Below, piece by piece: positions 48,666-57,181 of a stretch of 64,000 nucleotides of DNA. The notes beneath the pieces were generated by a model. The model saw only the letters and a list, made by a program, of their open reading frames with translations. It did not search any database and had not been told where the DNA came from. A program made the translations under genes and the position numbers. This stretch comes from Micromonospora lupini (lineage in GTDB: Bacteria; Actinomycetota; Actinomycetes; Mycobacteriales; Micromonosporaceae): positions 1,550,001 to 1,614,000 of the forward strand of contig NZ_JAPENL010000001.1 of NCBI RefSeq assembly GCF_026342015.1, read 5' to 3'. Position 1 is the first letter of the stretch, and every line of letters begins with the position of its first letter.

Positions 48666-50987
48666 ATGTCCGGAGACAATGTCAACCATGCCTGGCGCCC
48701 GTCGACGCCGGCTCGCAGCGAAGGTGGAGGCGAGGCATCGTTCGCAGAACAACACCGTACGGGTGGTGACCCGGGGCGAGGGCTTCGTCGCCTCGCCGCC
48801 GCCGGTGACCGCGCGGCCGCGCACCTGTGGCTCGCCACCCAGCCCGACCTGCTCACCGCGACACCCGACCCGGCCGACGCCCCGGTCGCGGAGATCTGGC
48901 GCGCGGCGCTGCGGCACCACCTCGCCGGGGAACCGCACCTGGCGGCGGCCCGCCTGGCTACCGCGCCGATCGGCGCGACAGGCCCGCACGCCGTGCAGAT
49001 GTACTGCCACGCTGCGGTGCGCCACCTGCTCGACGACGACATCGAGCGGGCCAGCGCCGACGTCGAGGAGGCGGCGCGTGCCGCCCACGCGTGCGGCGCC
49101 CCGACCGCCCACCAGGCGTACGCCCGGGTTGTCGTGCTGCTCGCCGCCGCCAGCGGCGACGCGGCGGCGACCCGCGGGCGTGCGGAGGCGACCGACGGGC
49201 TGCGCCGCGCGGACGCCGACCTGTTGCGGTTGATGGTCCACCTGGACCTGGCCGGTCACCTGCTGTGGGCCGGTGACGCCGCCGACGCGCTGCGGCACGC
49301 CGAGGCGGCCGTCCGACTGACCGAGGTGGCCGGCGACACCGGTTACGAACCGTACGCGCTGACCCTCGCCGCCCTGGCGAAGTGTCAGCTCGGCCGGTTG
49401 GAGGAGGCGCTCGCCGACGGGGCCGCCGGCCAACGCCTGCGGGAGCTGGCCGGAGTCGCCGTCGACGAGGCGATCTCGCTGGCCGCCCTCGGGATGGTGC
49501 ACCGCCGCCGGCGGGAGCCGCGGCAGGCCCGGCAGGCGTTGGAGAGCGCCCTGGCCGCGGTGGGCAGCGGTCAGCCCCGCATCGTCTCGTCGGCCTGGGT
49601 CCTGGCCGAGCTGGCACGGATCCGCGCCGCCGACGACCTGTGCGCCGCGCAGGATCTCGCCGAACGGGCGGTCACCATGGCCCGGGAGCCCGAACGGCCG
49701 TACGCCCTGCTGGCCCGCGGTTGGGTGGCGCTGCTGCGGGGTGACACCGCCGCCGCCCACTTCGACGCCGCCGAGGCCCGCACCGGCGCCACCGTCGGAC
49801 GGCGACGCGCCACCCTCGTCGAGGCGCTCCAACTCACGGTGCTCGCGGCGGACGACCCGCGCGCGTCCGCCGGGCTGCTCGACGACGCCGCCGCGCTCTG
49901 CCGGGAACTGGGCGATCCGGCCGAGGAGGCCACCGTCGCGCTGATCGCCGCGCGGTTGCAGGGGCGCCAGGCCCGCCGCGGCGCCGAGGGCGCCGAGCAG
50001 AAGCTGCGCCGCTGTGGGGTACGCCTGGACCCCGGCGTCGCCGACGGGCTCACCGCGATCACGCTGCGCGTGCCGGCGGTGGTCATCCACACCCTCGGCG
50101 ACTTCCGGGTGTTCCGGGCCGGCGCCGTCGTCCCGTACGGCGAGTGGCAGTCCAAGAAGGCACGGGACCTGCTGAAGATCCTCGTCGCGCACAGGGGACG
50201 TGCCGTGCCCCGGCCCCGGCTGATGGAGCTGCTCTGGCCGGACGAGTCGCCGTCGCGCACCGCGAACCGGCTGTCGGTGCTCCTGTCCACGTTGCGCCGG
50301 GTGCTGGGCACCGGCCGCCGCACCAGCGGCCGGGGCGCGGTGCTTGCCGACCGGGGATCGGTGGCGATCGACCTGGACGTGATCGACGTGGACGTCGAGA
50401 CGTTCCTGACCGCCGCGGAGGAGGCGCAGGTCGCCCTGCGGGGCGGCCACCCGGACACGGCCCGTGCCCTGGTCCGCGCCGACGAGCTGTACGGCGGGGA
50501 CTTCCTCGCCGACGACCCGTACGAGGACTGGGCGCAGCCGCTGCGGGAGGAGGCGCAGGTCGCCCACACAAGCGTGCTGCGGGCTCTGGCCCAGCACGCC
50601 TCGGACACGGACCAGAAGCTGGTCTACCTGATGCGGCTGGTACACCGGGACCCGTACGACGAGGACGCCCACCTGGAGTTGGTGCAGGTGCTGCGCGCGG
50701 CCGGACGGCACGGCGAGGCGCAGCGGCGCTACCGCACGTACGTCGAGCGGATGCGGGAGTTGGGCATCGCGCCTGCCGGCGGCGAGGTGACCGGCCCCGA
50801 CGCCGGCCCCGCCGGGCAGTACGCCGACCCGTCGGCCGAGGCGGGGGCACGGGTGACCCGGTGGCGGGCGCCGACCGGCGAGCCCCGGCCGTGGACCACG
50901 GAGTTGGGCGCCACCCACCGCCCCCCGACCGGCGTCCCGGCGCAGCGAACGGGGAACCCGAGGAGGCTCATCGAGCATCCGGCCTGA
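48666..50987 (+). CDS. SARP/BTAD-family transcriptional activator with N-terminal TPR region
   Basis: 773 residues from the ATG at 48666, chosen for the AGGAG at 48655-48660 (a longer frame exists from 48483). Residues ~60-440 are helical TPR-like repeats. Then come an OmpR-type winged helix (about 472-560; IHTLGDFRVF, KKARDLLKILVAHRGRAVPRPRLMELLWP) and a BTAD domain (about 570-725). The order TPR, DNA-binding, BTAD is inverted compared with AfsR-like proteins, and no NB-ARC ATPase is seen. It is the evident pathway regulator and should bind the 11-bp-spaced repeats before both operons. Confidence 0.88.
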   Translation: MSGDNVNHAWRPSTPARSEGGGEASFAEQHRTGGDPGRGLRRLAAAGDRAAAHLWLATQPDLLTATPDPADAPVAEIWRAALRHHLAGEPHLAAARLATAPIGATGPHAVQMYCHAAVRHLLDDDIERASADVEEAARAAHACGAPTAHQAYARVVVLLAAASGDAAATRGRAEATDGLRRADADLLRLMVHLDLAGHLLWAGDAADALRHAEAAVRLTEVAGDTGYEPYALTLAALAKCQLGRLEEALADGAAGQRLRELAGVAVDEAISLAALGMVHRRRREPRQARQALESALAAVGSGQPRIVSSAWVLAELARIRAADDLCAAQDLAERAVTMAREPERPYALLARGWVALLRGDTAAAHFDAAEARTGATVGRRRATLVEALQLTVLAADDPRASAGLLDDAAALCRELGDPAEEATVALIAARLQGRQARRGAEGAEQKLRRCGVRLDPGVADGLTAITLRVPAVVIHTLGDFRVFRAGAVVPYGEWQSKKARDLLKILVAHRGRAVPRPRLMELLWPDESPSRTANRLSVLLSTLRRVLGTGRRTSGRGAVLADRGSVAIDLDVIDVDVETFLTAAEEAQVALRGGHPDTARALVRADELYGGDFLADDPYEDWAQPLREEAQVAHTSVLRALAQHASDTDQKLVYLMRLVHRDPYDEDAHLELVQVLRAAGRHGEAQRRYRTYVERMRELGIAPAGGEVTGPDAGPAGQYADPSAEAGARVTRWRAPTGEPRPWTTELGATHRPPTGVPAQRTGNPRRLIEHPA

Positions 50988-51295
50988 CCGGGCTGCCCGA
51001 CTGTCGCCGGCCGTGGCGAGGCGCGCCCGCCGGCCTGCGGGTTGAGGGCCCAGCGCGTCGACCGGATCTCGTGATCTGGCCCGACGCTGCGGGTGGACGA
51101 GGCGATGATCGCGCAAGGCTGGAACCGTTCCCCGTTGCCGGAGCCGTCGGCCTCGTATGGAGGGGCCTTTCGTCTGCGGGATCTGTCCCAGGGTGGGATG
51201 CGCCGGTTCGGACGGTGGTCCCCGACATCGGCGGGGGTGTCACCGATCGTTTTTGCGATTGCCGCGGCAGGGCCGCCGCTGCCAGGATCGCGGTC
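50988..51295. other. Intergenic region without a supported gene
   Basis: 308 bp between the SARP gene and the next rightward ORF. Short frames here look like shadows in GC-rich DNA. A poly-T run in CGTTTTTGCG near 51250 could belong to the promoter of the downstream gene. No clear hairpin is seen. Confidence 0.5.
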
Positions 51296-52705
51296 ATGCC
51301 TGATACCCGGTTGTCCGTCGACGATGCGCTGCACGCGCTGCACGCATCGCTCGATGAGCGGCGCCGGCCAGAGGAGGTCGCGCTACTCGTGTGGCGTGCG
51401 GTGGGGGGCCGACTCGGGGCGCAGGATCGGATGGTGCTCGGCCGCGCGGCCCGTGCCGCCTCCCGCTGGGCCGGCTCGAGTTCGATGTCCGCGGATTTCG
51501 CCCGTCCGATCGGTGGGGCACGTCAGGTCGACGCCGCGCGGCGGCTGTTCGAGCTTCCCGTCGGCGACGTCGACCCGGACGACCCCACGTCGCTGCTGGA
51601 GTTCGGCGCGCAGCTCAGCGCGTCCCTCGGTGCGCTCGACGCGGAGCGGTTGGACTTCCTGCGGGACCGGTTGAACCGGGAGGCGCGGGCGGTGGCGGGG
51701 ATCGAGTTGTCGAAGCGGCAGTACAACAGGCGTTTCCGTGTGGCGCAGCGGGTGGCGGCGAAGGCCGGGCGGTTGGACATGGAGCGAACCAAGCGGCAGT
51801 TGACGATCGTCGCGCGGGCCGGGTTCGCCACGGGCATCGACCGGGACGCCTTCGTCGCCGATCCCTGGGCCGGGAGCTTCGTGGCCTACCTGTCGGCGAA
51901 GCGCAAACTGCGGCGAGAGTTCACCCTGTCCGGCCGGGACAACCCGTACGACGAGGTCGCTGACCTGCTGTTCCGCAAGTGTGCCGAGAGTCCGGGCACC
52001 GACTGGTGGATGATCGCGCAGGTCTGGCCGAGCCCGCAGGTGCTCGCGCGGCTGTCCGAGGCGCGGCGCGGTGAGCTGCTGGGCCGGTGGTGGGCGACGA
52101 TGCGGCAGGTCGCGGGTCTGCTCGCGCGGGTCTGGTCGGCAAGTGAGTTCGACCGTGCCACGATGGTCGTCCGCCGGGGCAACGACTCGTCGACGTGGAA
52201 CCTGCTGTGCGGTGCCTACAACACCGCTCGGGCGGCCTGGATCAACACCCTGGACGCCTCGGGCAGCATCGGCCTGCTGGACGCGTCCTGCCCCGGAAAG
52301 GCGATGATGCTGATCGCCGCGGATCTCGCCTCGTGGCATCGCGCCACCGGCGGCGGGCTGCATCCCGACGTGGGGGTCTGGTCGCGACTGCCGCTGCCCT
52401 GGGACGTGCTCGACGGGGCGTCGACGTGCACCCGCGCGGACGTGGAGGCGGCCTGCGCCGAGGCCGGCGTCGACCCCGTCAGGTCGGGTTGGGTCGGATC
52501 ACGCGCGACAGGCGCGGTCGGAGCGTTCCGGCCGACACCGGAGCTGGTGCACGGAGTGTCGGTCTCCGATCCGTCGTGGGCGGCCGTGCTGCGGTCCGCA
52601 GGCGTGTTCTCGGGCAGGCAGGTGAAGAGCGGCGGGGCCGTCTGGGTTCCGGCCGACGTCGTGCTCGACGAGCTGCCGGAACAGGGTGGACAGCGCTCCA
52701 CCTGA
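51296..52705 (+). CDS. Unrecognised 469-residue protein
   Basis: Begins at the ATG at 51296. No signal peptide or membrane helix is seen. The central part is rich in Arg/Lys/Trp helices (RDRLNREARAVAGIELSKRQYNRRFRVAQRVAAKAGRL; FVAYLSAKRKLRREFTLSGRDNPYDEVADLLF; TDWWMIAQVWPSP), which suggests a nucleic-acid or nucleotide-binding role, but no motif is diagnostic. The C-terminal end (WNLLCGAYNTARAAWINTLD..., VWVPADVVLDELP) may be a second domain. It ends 20 bp before the first of two atypical tRNA genes on the same strand. Function unknown. Confidence 0.6.
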   Translation: MPDTRLSVDDALHALHASLDERRRPEEVALLVWRAVGGRLGAQDRMVLGRAARAASRWAGSSSMSADFARPIGGARQVDAARRLFELPVGDVDPDDPTSLLEFGAQLSASLGALDAERLDFLRDRLNREARAVAGIELSKRQYNRRFRVAQRVAAKAGRLDMERTKRQLTIVARAGFATGIDRDAFVADPWAGSFVAYLSAKRKLRREFTLSGRDNPYDEVADLLFRKCAESPGTDWWMIAQVWPSPQVLARLSEARRGELLGRWWATMRQVAGLLARVWSASEFDRATMVVRRGNDSSTWNLLCGAYNTARAAWINTLDASGSIGLLDASCPGKAMMLIAADLASWHRATGGGLHPDVGVWSRLPLPWDVLDGASTCTRADVEAACAEAGVDPVRSGWVGSRATGAVGAFRPTPELVHGVSVSDPSWAAVLRSAGVFSGRQVKSGGAVWVPADVVLDELPEQGGQRST

Positions 52706-52725
52706 ACGGGCAGCATCGCCGGTGC

Positions 52726-52797
52726 CTCGTCGTAGCTCAGTGGTAGAGCGCCCGGCTCTTATCCGGGTGGACGCCGGTTCGAGCCCGGCCGACGGGA
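52726..52797 (+). tRNA. tRNA-Lys(CTT), atypical sequence
   Basis: A 72-nt cloverleaf without encoded CCA. The acceptor stem CTCGTCG pairs with CGACGGG (one G-U), the D arm is GCTC/GAGC, the anticodon stem CCCGG/CCGGG encloses the loop CTCTTAT (U33, anticodon CTT), the variable loop is TGGAC, and the T arm is GCCGG-TTCGAGC-CCGGC. The discriminator is A. The body differs from usual actinobacterial tRNA-Lys and closely resembles the next tRNA. Confidence 0.8.
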
Positions 52798-52807
52798 CGC
52801 GCGGAGA

Positions 52808-52879
52808 TCCGTTGTAGCTCAGTGGTAGAGCAGCCGGCTAGGGACCGGCAGGACGCCGGTTCGAGCCCGGTCGACGGAT
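52808..52879 (+). tRNA. tRNA-like gene with anticodon AGG (nominal Pro), atypical
   Basis: A 72-nt cloverleaf: acceptor stem TCCGTTG with CGACGGA, D arm GCTC/GAGC, anticodon stem GCCGG/CCGGC, loop CTAGGGA (U33, anticodon AGG, G37), variable loop AGGAC, T arm GCCGG-TTCGAGC-CCGGT. Discriminator U. AGG is a rare anticodon in bacteria, and the U1-A72 pair with U73 does not match usual tRNA-Pro identity. The body is a sister of the preceding tRNA, 10 bp away. Confidence 0.7.
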
Positions 52880-52895
52880 CTTCGCCCGCATCGAC

Positions 52896-52941
52896 GACAC
52901 CGGCCCCGCGAGCGCCGTGGCGTGCTCGCGGGGCCGGTGTC
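52896..52941. terminator. Bidirectional terminator hairpin
   Basis: A perfect 18-bp inverted repeat (52896-52913 and 52924-52941; loop 10 nt) between the tRNA pair and the convergent glycerophosphodiesterase gene. It can end transcription from both sides. Confidence 0.85.
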
Positions 52942-52950
52942 GGGAGAGCA

Positions 52951-54024
52951 TCAGTGGCGGGGCCGGTAGCTCTTCGGCAGGCGCATGCCGCGCTCGGCCA
53001 TGATCGCCCGGACGCGGTTGGGATAGTTGGTGATGATCCCGTCGACGCCCATGTCCATGAGCGCGGCCACGGTGGCCGGGTCGTCGCAGGTCCACGGGAT
53101 GACCTTCAGGCCCCGGGCGTGCGCCTCAGCCACCATTGTCGCGTCCGGGTAGAAGCGGAAGTTCGGGTCGCTGATGGTGCCGTTCTGCGGGAACCCGTAG
53201 TTCGGCGACAGGGCGGTGACGCCGGGAATGGCGGCGGCGGCCTTCACGAAGTCACCGTCGTAGTCGTCGGCGTCGATCCCGCCCAACCAGGGGGACGCGC
53301 CCGGCTGGCCGACCTGGAGGAAGTCGTAGTTCGTCAGGGCCACCAGCGGCCACTTCGGCGCGAGCCGGTGCATCTGCCTCAGCGCACCCCAGTCGAACGA
53401 CTGGATGGTGACCTGCTTCTCGATGCCGGAGGCGTGGATCTCCTCGAAGACCCGCCGGACGAACAACTCACGGGGCGCGGTCTGCTCGGGCGCGCCCGCC
53501 TCGACCTTGGTCTCGATGTTGAGGGTGAGTTGCTTGGCCTTGTAGCTCCTGACGAGGCCGAGGACGTCCTTCAACTCGACCATCCTGAAGCCCTTGACCT
53601 GCTCCTGCTCGGGGAAACCCGGAAGCTGCTGGTAGCCGCAGTCCATCGTCTTGAGCTGGGCGAGGGTGAGGTCCTTGATGTACTTCCCGACGTACGGGTA
53701 CATCGGGTCGCCGGTCGTGACCGGTGCGGTGTCGGCGCACTTCTGGGCGCTGACCTGGCGGTCGTGGTTGACGACGACCTTGCGGTCCTTGGTGATCTGG
53801 GTGTCCAGCTCCAGCGTGGTGACGCCGAGGCGCATCGCCTTGCCGAAGCCCTCCAGCGACTCCTCGGTGGTCATGCCGATGCCGCCGCGGTGGGCCTGGA
53901 GGTCGAAGTGGGTCTTCTGGGGGTGCAGCGCGCCGGCGCTGTCGACAGTCGACGCGTGCGCGGCAACCGGAGCGGCGAGCGCTGGCAGAACGGCAAGGCC
54001 CGCCAGAACGTGACGCAGGGACAT
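52951..54024 (-). CDS. Secreted glycerophosphodiester phosphodiesterase
   Basis: 357 residues with a Sec signal peptide (VLAGLAVLPALAAPVAAHAS). The GDPD TIM barrel is clear: LQAHRGGIGMTTEESLEGF (His/Arg, catalytic Glu), LELDTQITKDRKVVVNHD (Glu-x-Asp and the second His), IPWTCDDP and DGIITNYPN at the end. It hydrolyses glycerophosphodiesters from lipids or teichoic acids to glycerol 3-phosphate and an alcohol, outside the cell. Metal-dependent by family. Confidence 0.92.
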   Translation of the reverse strand: MSLRHVLAGLAVLPALAAPVAAHASTVDSAGALHPQKTHFDLQAHRGGIGMTTEESLEGFGKAMRLGVTTLELDTQITKDRKVVVNHDRQVSAQKCADTAPVTTGDPMYPYVGKYIKDLTLAQLKTMDCGYQQLPGFPEQEQVKGFRMVELKDVLGLVRSYKAKQLTLNIETKVEAGAPEQTAPRELFVRRVFEEIHASGIEKQVTIQSFDWGALRQMHRLAPKWPLVALTNYDFLQVGQPGASPWLGGIDADDYDGDFVKAAAAIPGVTALSPNYGFPQNGTISDPNFRFYPDATMVAEAHARGLKVIPWTCDDPATVAALMDMGVDGIITNYPNRVRAIMAERGMRLPKSYRPRH

Positions 54025-54215
54025 GGTGCAAACCTCAGCTCTTCAGGTGCAGATGCCCTGGTGAGGCTAGGTGGGAGGCCGTCCGGCACGATGACCTCGC
54101 CGCAAGCGGAGTGTGAACGGTCGCCGAACCTCAGAGGTGCGCACACCACGGCAGCGCGTCGCCGCCGCGCCGGAGTTCGCCGACGGCCACCGGACGGCGG
54201 CCGTCGGCGAAAGCC

Positions 54216-56282
54216 CTAGTTGCCGAGGGTGACGTGCAGGACGCGTTCGTTGCTGTTGTTCGGGGTGCTGTCCTTGTCACCGGTGGTGGTCGTGGTGAGC
54301 CACAGTCCCCCGTCGGGCGCCGGCTCGACCGTCCGCAGCCGGCCGTAGGTGCCGCTGAAGTACGTCTGCACGTTCGTCAGACTGCTGCCGCTGATCACGG
54401 CGCGGTACATCCGCGTACCACGGGCGCAGGCGACGTAGAGCGCGTCGCGCACGATCGCGATGCCGGAGCAGGAGCCCTCGGCGGTCGGGTAGGTGCGCGC
54501 CGGCGCGATGTAGCCGGCGGTGCCGCAGGTGCCGCTGGTGCCCTCGCAGGCCGGCCAGCCGTAGTTGCCGCCGCGCGTGATCAGGTTGGTCTCATCCATG
54601 ATCGAGTTGCCGAACTCCTGCTCCCACAGGCGGCCCTGCGAGTCGAACGCGAGCCCCTGCGGGTTGCGGTGACCGTAGCTCCACACGTAGTTGCCGAACG
54701 GGTTGTCCGACGGGACGCTGCCGTCCGGGTTGAGGCGCAGGATCTTGCCCTCGAGGGTGGAGCGGTCCTGGGCGTAGGCGCCGTTCTGCGCGTCGCCGGT
54801 GCTTGCGTACAGCTTGCCGTCCGGGCCGAAACGCAGGCGACCGCCGTCGTGGAACTTGTTGCGCCGGATCCCGCTGAGCAGGACCTGCTCGCCGGAGGTG
54901 GTGAGCCTGTCGTTCTCCATCTTGATCCGTACGATCCGGTTGTCGCTGGGCGAGGTGTGCATGATGTAGAGCCACCTGTCGCTGGCGAAGCTCGACGAGA
55001 TCGCGAGACCAAGCAGGCCACCCTCACCGTCGGTGCTCTGCACGTTCGGCACGGTGCCCACTGTGGTCTTCGCCCCGGTGGTGGGGTTGAGGTGGATGAT
55101 GTCGTGCGCGTCGCGGCGGTTGTAGAGGACGGTGCCGTCCGGCAGCGTCACCAGACCCCACGGGATGTCGGTGTCGGTGGTGACCTGCCGCACCGTGCAC
55201 ACCGGGTTGGCGCAGCTGGCGCCGGTGCTCACCGCGACGGTGCCGCTGCGCGACGAGGCGTTGTCCTGCCCGTCGCGGGCGACCACCTGGTACTGGTACG
55301 TGGTGTTCGCCGCCAGGCCGCTGTCGGTGAAGGTGGTGGCCGGCGGGGCGCCCGTGACGGCGCCGATCTTCACGCCACCGCGGTAGACGTCGTACGCCCG
55401 GACTCCGACGTTGTCGCTGGACGCGGCCCAGCTCAGGGTCACAGTCGTCCCCGACGCGGTGCCCGTGAGCTGCGTCGGAGTGCTCGGCGGCACGGTGTCG
55501 GCCTGGCACTGCGGCGGCGTGATCGTCACGGTGGAGCTGGCCTGCGACACGTTCCCGGCGGCGTCACGCGCGTTGACGTACAGGCCCCAACTCGCTCCGG
55601 GAACGACCGTGAGGCCTGCGGACAGGGTGCTGCCGCTCACCGAGGTCATGAGCTGACCGTCGTGGTAGATGTCGTAGAACGCCACCGCGACGTTGTCCGT
55701 CGAGGCGTTCCACGCGAACGTCACCGAGTTGCAGGTCAAACCGCTCACCCGGGGATTGCCGGGCGGGGTGGGCGGCTGGCTGTCGGTGCTGCCGAGCGAC
55801 GACGTCCAGCGCTGGTTTGCCTGCCCGTTGCACGTCCAGAGGCCGACAGTCGTGCCGTTGGCGGTGCCTCCGCCGGTCACGTCCAGGCAGAGGCCGGACT
55901 GGACACCGACGATGCTCCCGTCGGTGTTGATCCGCCAGCGCTGGTTGGCGCCGCCGGTGCAGCCGTAGATCTGCAGCGCGGCAGGTGCGCTGGTGTCCTG
56001 GCCGACCACGTCCAGGCACATCGTCGCGTCGTACACCCGCAGCTCGCCGGCAGTGGTGAACGTCCACGCCTGGTTGGCCTGGCCGACGCAGTCGTAGATG
56101 TTGATGCCGGCGCCGGGCGTCCGTGAGTTGCCCACCACGTCCAGGCACCGGCCGGACGCCGCACCGACGACTGTCGACGGGCCCGCCGCCGACGCCGGCA
56201 CGCCGACCGTCACCGCCAGCAGCACCGCCACGGCAAGCGCCGGCAGCAGCCGTCGTGGTCTGACTCGGGCGAGGTTTCGCAT
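54216..56282 (-). CDS. Secreted ricin-lectin / FnIII / PQQ-type sugar dehydrogenase
   Basis: 688 residues from the ATG at 56282, with a signal peptide ending near VPASAA. A ricin-type beta-trefoil (about 35-165) has three QxW-like repeats (QANQAWTF, GANQRWRI, QANQRWTS). Two FnIII-like domains follow (about 172-262 and 268-362; DNVAVAFYDIYHDG, DNVGVRAYDVYRGG). The GSDH-like six-bladed propeller (about 375-685) has IPWGLVTLPDG, RFGPDGKLYASTGD and YGHRNPQGLAFD. It likely oxidises a sugar outside the cell with PQQ, as in AA12-type enzymes. It is the second secreted GSDH protein in the window, with different partner domains. Confidence 0.9.
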   Translation of the reverse strand: MRNLARVRPRRLLPALAVAVLLAVTVGVPASAAGPSTVVGAASGRCLDVVGNSRTPGAGINIYDCVGQANQAWTFTTAGELRVYDATMCLDVVGQDTSAPAALQIYGCTGGANQRWRINTDGSIVGVQSGLCLDVTGGGTANGTTVGLWTCNGQANQRWTSSLGSTDSQPPTPPGNPRVSGLTCNSVTFAWNASTDNVAVAFYDIYHDGQLMTSVSGSTLSAGLTVVPGASWGLYVNARDAAGNVSQASSTVTITPPQCQADTVPPSTPTQLTGTASGTTVTLSWAASSDNVGVRAYDVYRGGVKIGAVTGAPPATTFTDSGLAANTTYQYQVVARDGQDNASSRSGTVAVSTGASCANPVCTVRQVTTDTDIPWGLVTLPDGTVLYNRRDAHDIIHLNPTTGAKTTVGTVPNVQSTDGEGGLLGLAISSSFASDRWLYIMHTSPSDNRIVRIKMENDRLTTSGEQVLLSGIRRNKFHDGGRLRFGPDGKLYASTGDAQNGAYAQDRSTLEGKILRLNPDGSVPSDNPFGNYVWSYGHRNPQGLAFDSQGRLWEQEFGNSIMDETNLITRGGNYGWPACEGTSGTCGTAGYIAPARTYPTAEGSCSGIAIVRDALYVACARGTRMYRAVISGSSLTNVQTYFSGTYGRLRTVEPAPDGGLWLTTTTTGDKDSTPNNSNERVLHVTLGN

Positions 56283-56371
56283 CAGTCCTCCAGGGTCGGG
56301 GCATCGGACGGCCCGACCCCACGCCGGACGACGCAGCGTCCGACCGGACCGACGAGGAAGCAACATCGACC

Positions 56372-56400
56372 ATCAAAGATGTAATCACGGCACATGTCAA
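56372..56400 (-). promoter_or_regulatory. Promoter of the ricin/GSDH gene
   Basis: On the minus strand TTGACA (56400-56395), 17 bp, then TTTGAT (56377-56372), about 90 bp upstream of the start codon. Good sigma-70-type match. Confidence 0.6.
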
Positions 56401-57010
56401 CGATCTCGCTCCATCGAGGACAAAACCTCTCAACGAGGTCGTCGTGCGCTCACCGTCCGAGGTCGGAGGAGGACACGCCGCCACCGCGTCGTGACCGCGG
56501 TGATCCACCCCGTCGGCCGGACCGCCGTGCGGGGCGGTCCGGCCGACGGTCGGCTCGCCCTGCGGAAGACCGTCTGCCAACGTCCGGCCGTCTGCCGTCG
56601 CCGCCCGGCAGGCCAGGTCGCCACGAGCGACCCACATCGACACCCGTCCCGGTCTGTCGATGGCGAAAGTATTGGGAGGACATCGGCGCGCTGTCAACGT
56701 TTACCGGAAACGTTGCGAACGTACTCTCCGGCTGCCGCTCCCCTGGGCGACCTGTTGGTCCTGGCCGGAAGCGTGATCAACCCGCGGACCGACGGAGCCT
56801 TCGACGAAGCCTTCAGCCGATCGGTCGGATCCACGCCGATAGTTCCGGGAGGTTTCCGGATCATGGCGTCATGGCTCGCCCGGATCGAGAGGCGAGGCCG
56901 CCTCTGTTACGGGTGTCGGAGCGTCATCGCGGCAGCATCCTGGCTGCTCCGGGTCGGGCCTGGCCGCGAGGGCGACCACCGATGCCCATCGGCAGGGGTT
57001 CCGGAAATTG
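56401..57010. other. Intergenic region with a candidate LacI-type operator
   Basis: About 600 bp between two divergent secreted-enzyme promoters. I see no supported gene; frames on both strands lack ribosome sites and look like shadows. The main structured element is the AACGTTT palindrome at 56696-56714. Confidence 0.5.
56696..56714. promoter_or_regulatory. AACGTTT-N5-AAACGTT palindrome, candidate operator
   Basis: Perfect 7-bp arms (56696-56702 and 56708-56714) around ACCGG, followed by GCGAACGT, a further half-site. AACGTT-type palindromes are typical of LacI-family operators. It lies between two divergent genes for secreted carbohydrate-acting proteins. Confidence 0.45.
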
Positions 57011-57039
57011 TTGACGCTGCGGAATTCCCGCTGTAATAC
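57011..57039 (+). promoter_or_regulatory. Near-consensus promoter of the CE4 deacetylase gene
   Basis: TTGACG (57011-57016), a 17-bp spacer, TAATAC (57034-57039), about 140 bp upstream of the ATG. The spacer contains the 8-bp palindrome GGAATTCC. Confidence 0.7.
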
Positions 57040-57181
57040 TCCGATCCATTCCGATCGATGCAATCTCGCTCCCGGCGGGTTTCCGTTGATCTCCCCACCC
57101 ACCACCCACCACCCACACGCCCGGACCGGACCGGCTGCCCTCGCCTGTCGGGGCGCGTCCGGGCCGGTAGAAGGAGCACAG

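Noticed and set aside
52840..52842. Calling the second tRNA a normal tRNA-Pro
   Set aside because: The anticodon AGG nominally reads proline, but the acceptor end and discriminator do not fit, so it is reported as nominal and atypical.
56098..57036. Possible 312-codon rightward gene
   Set aside because: It runs antisense into the ricin/GSDH signal peptide and through two promoters, and its composition is Arg/Ser/Pro-rich without motifs.
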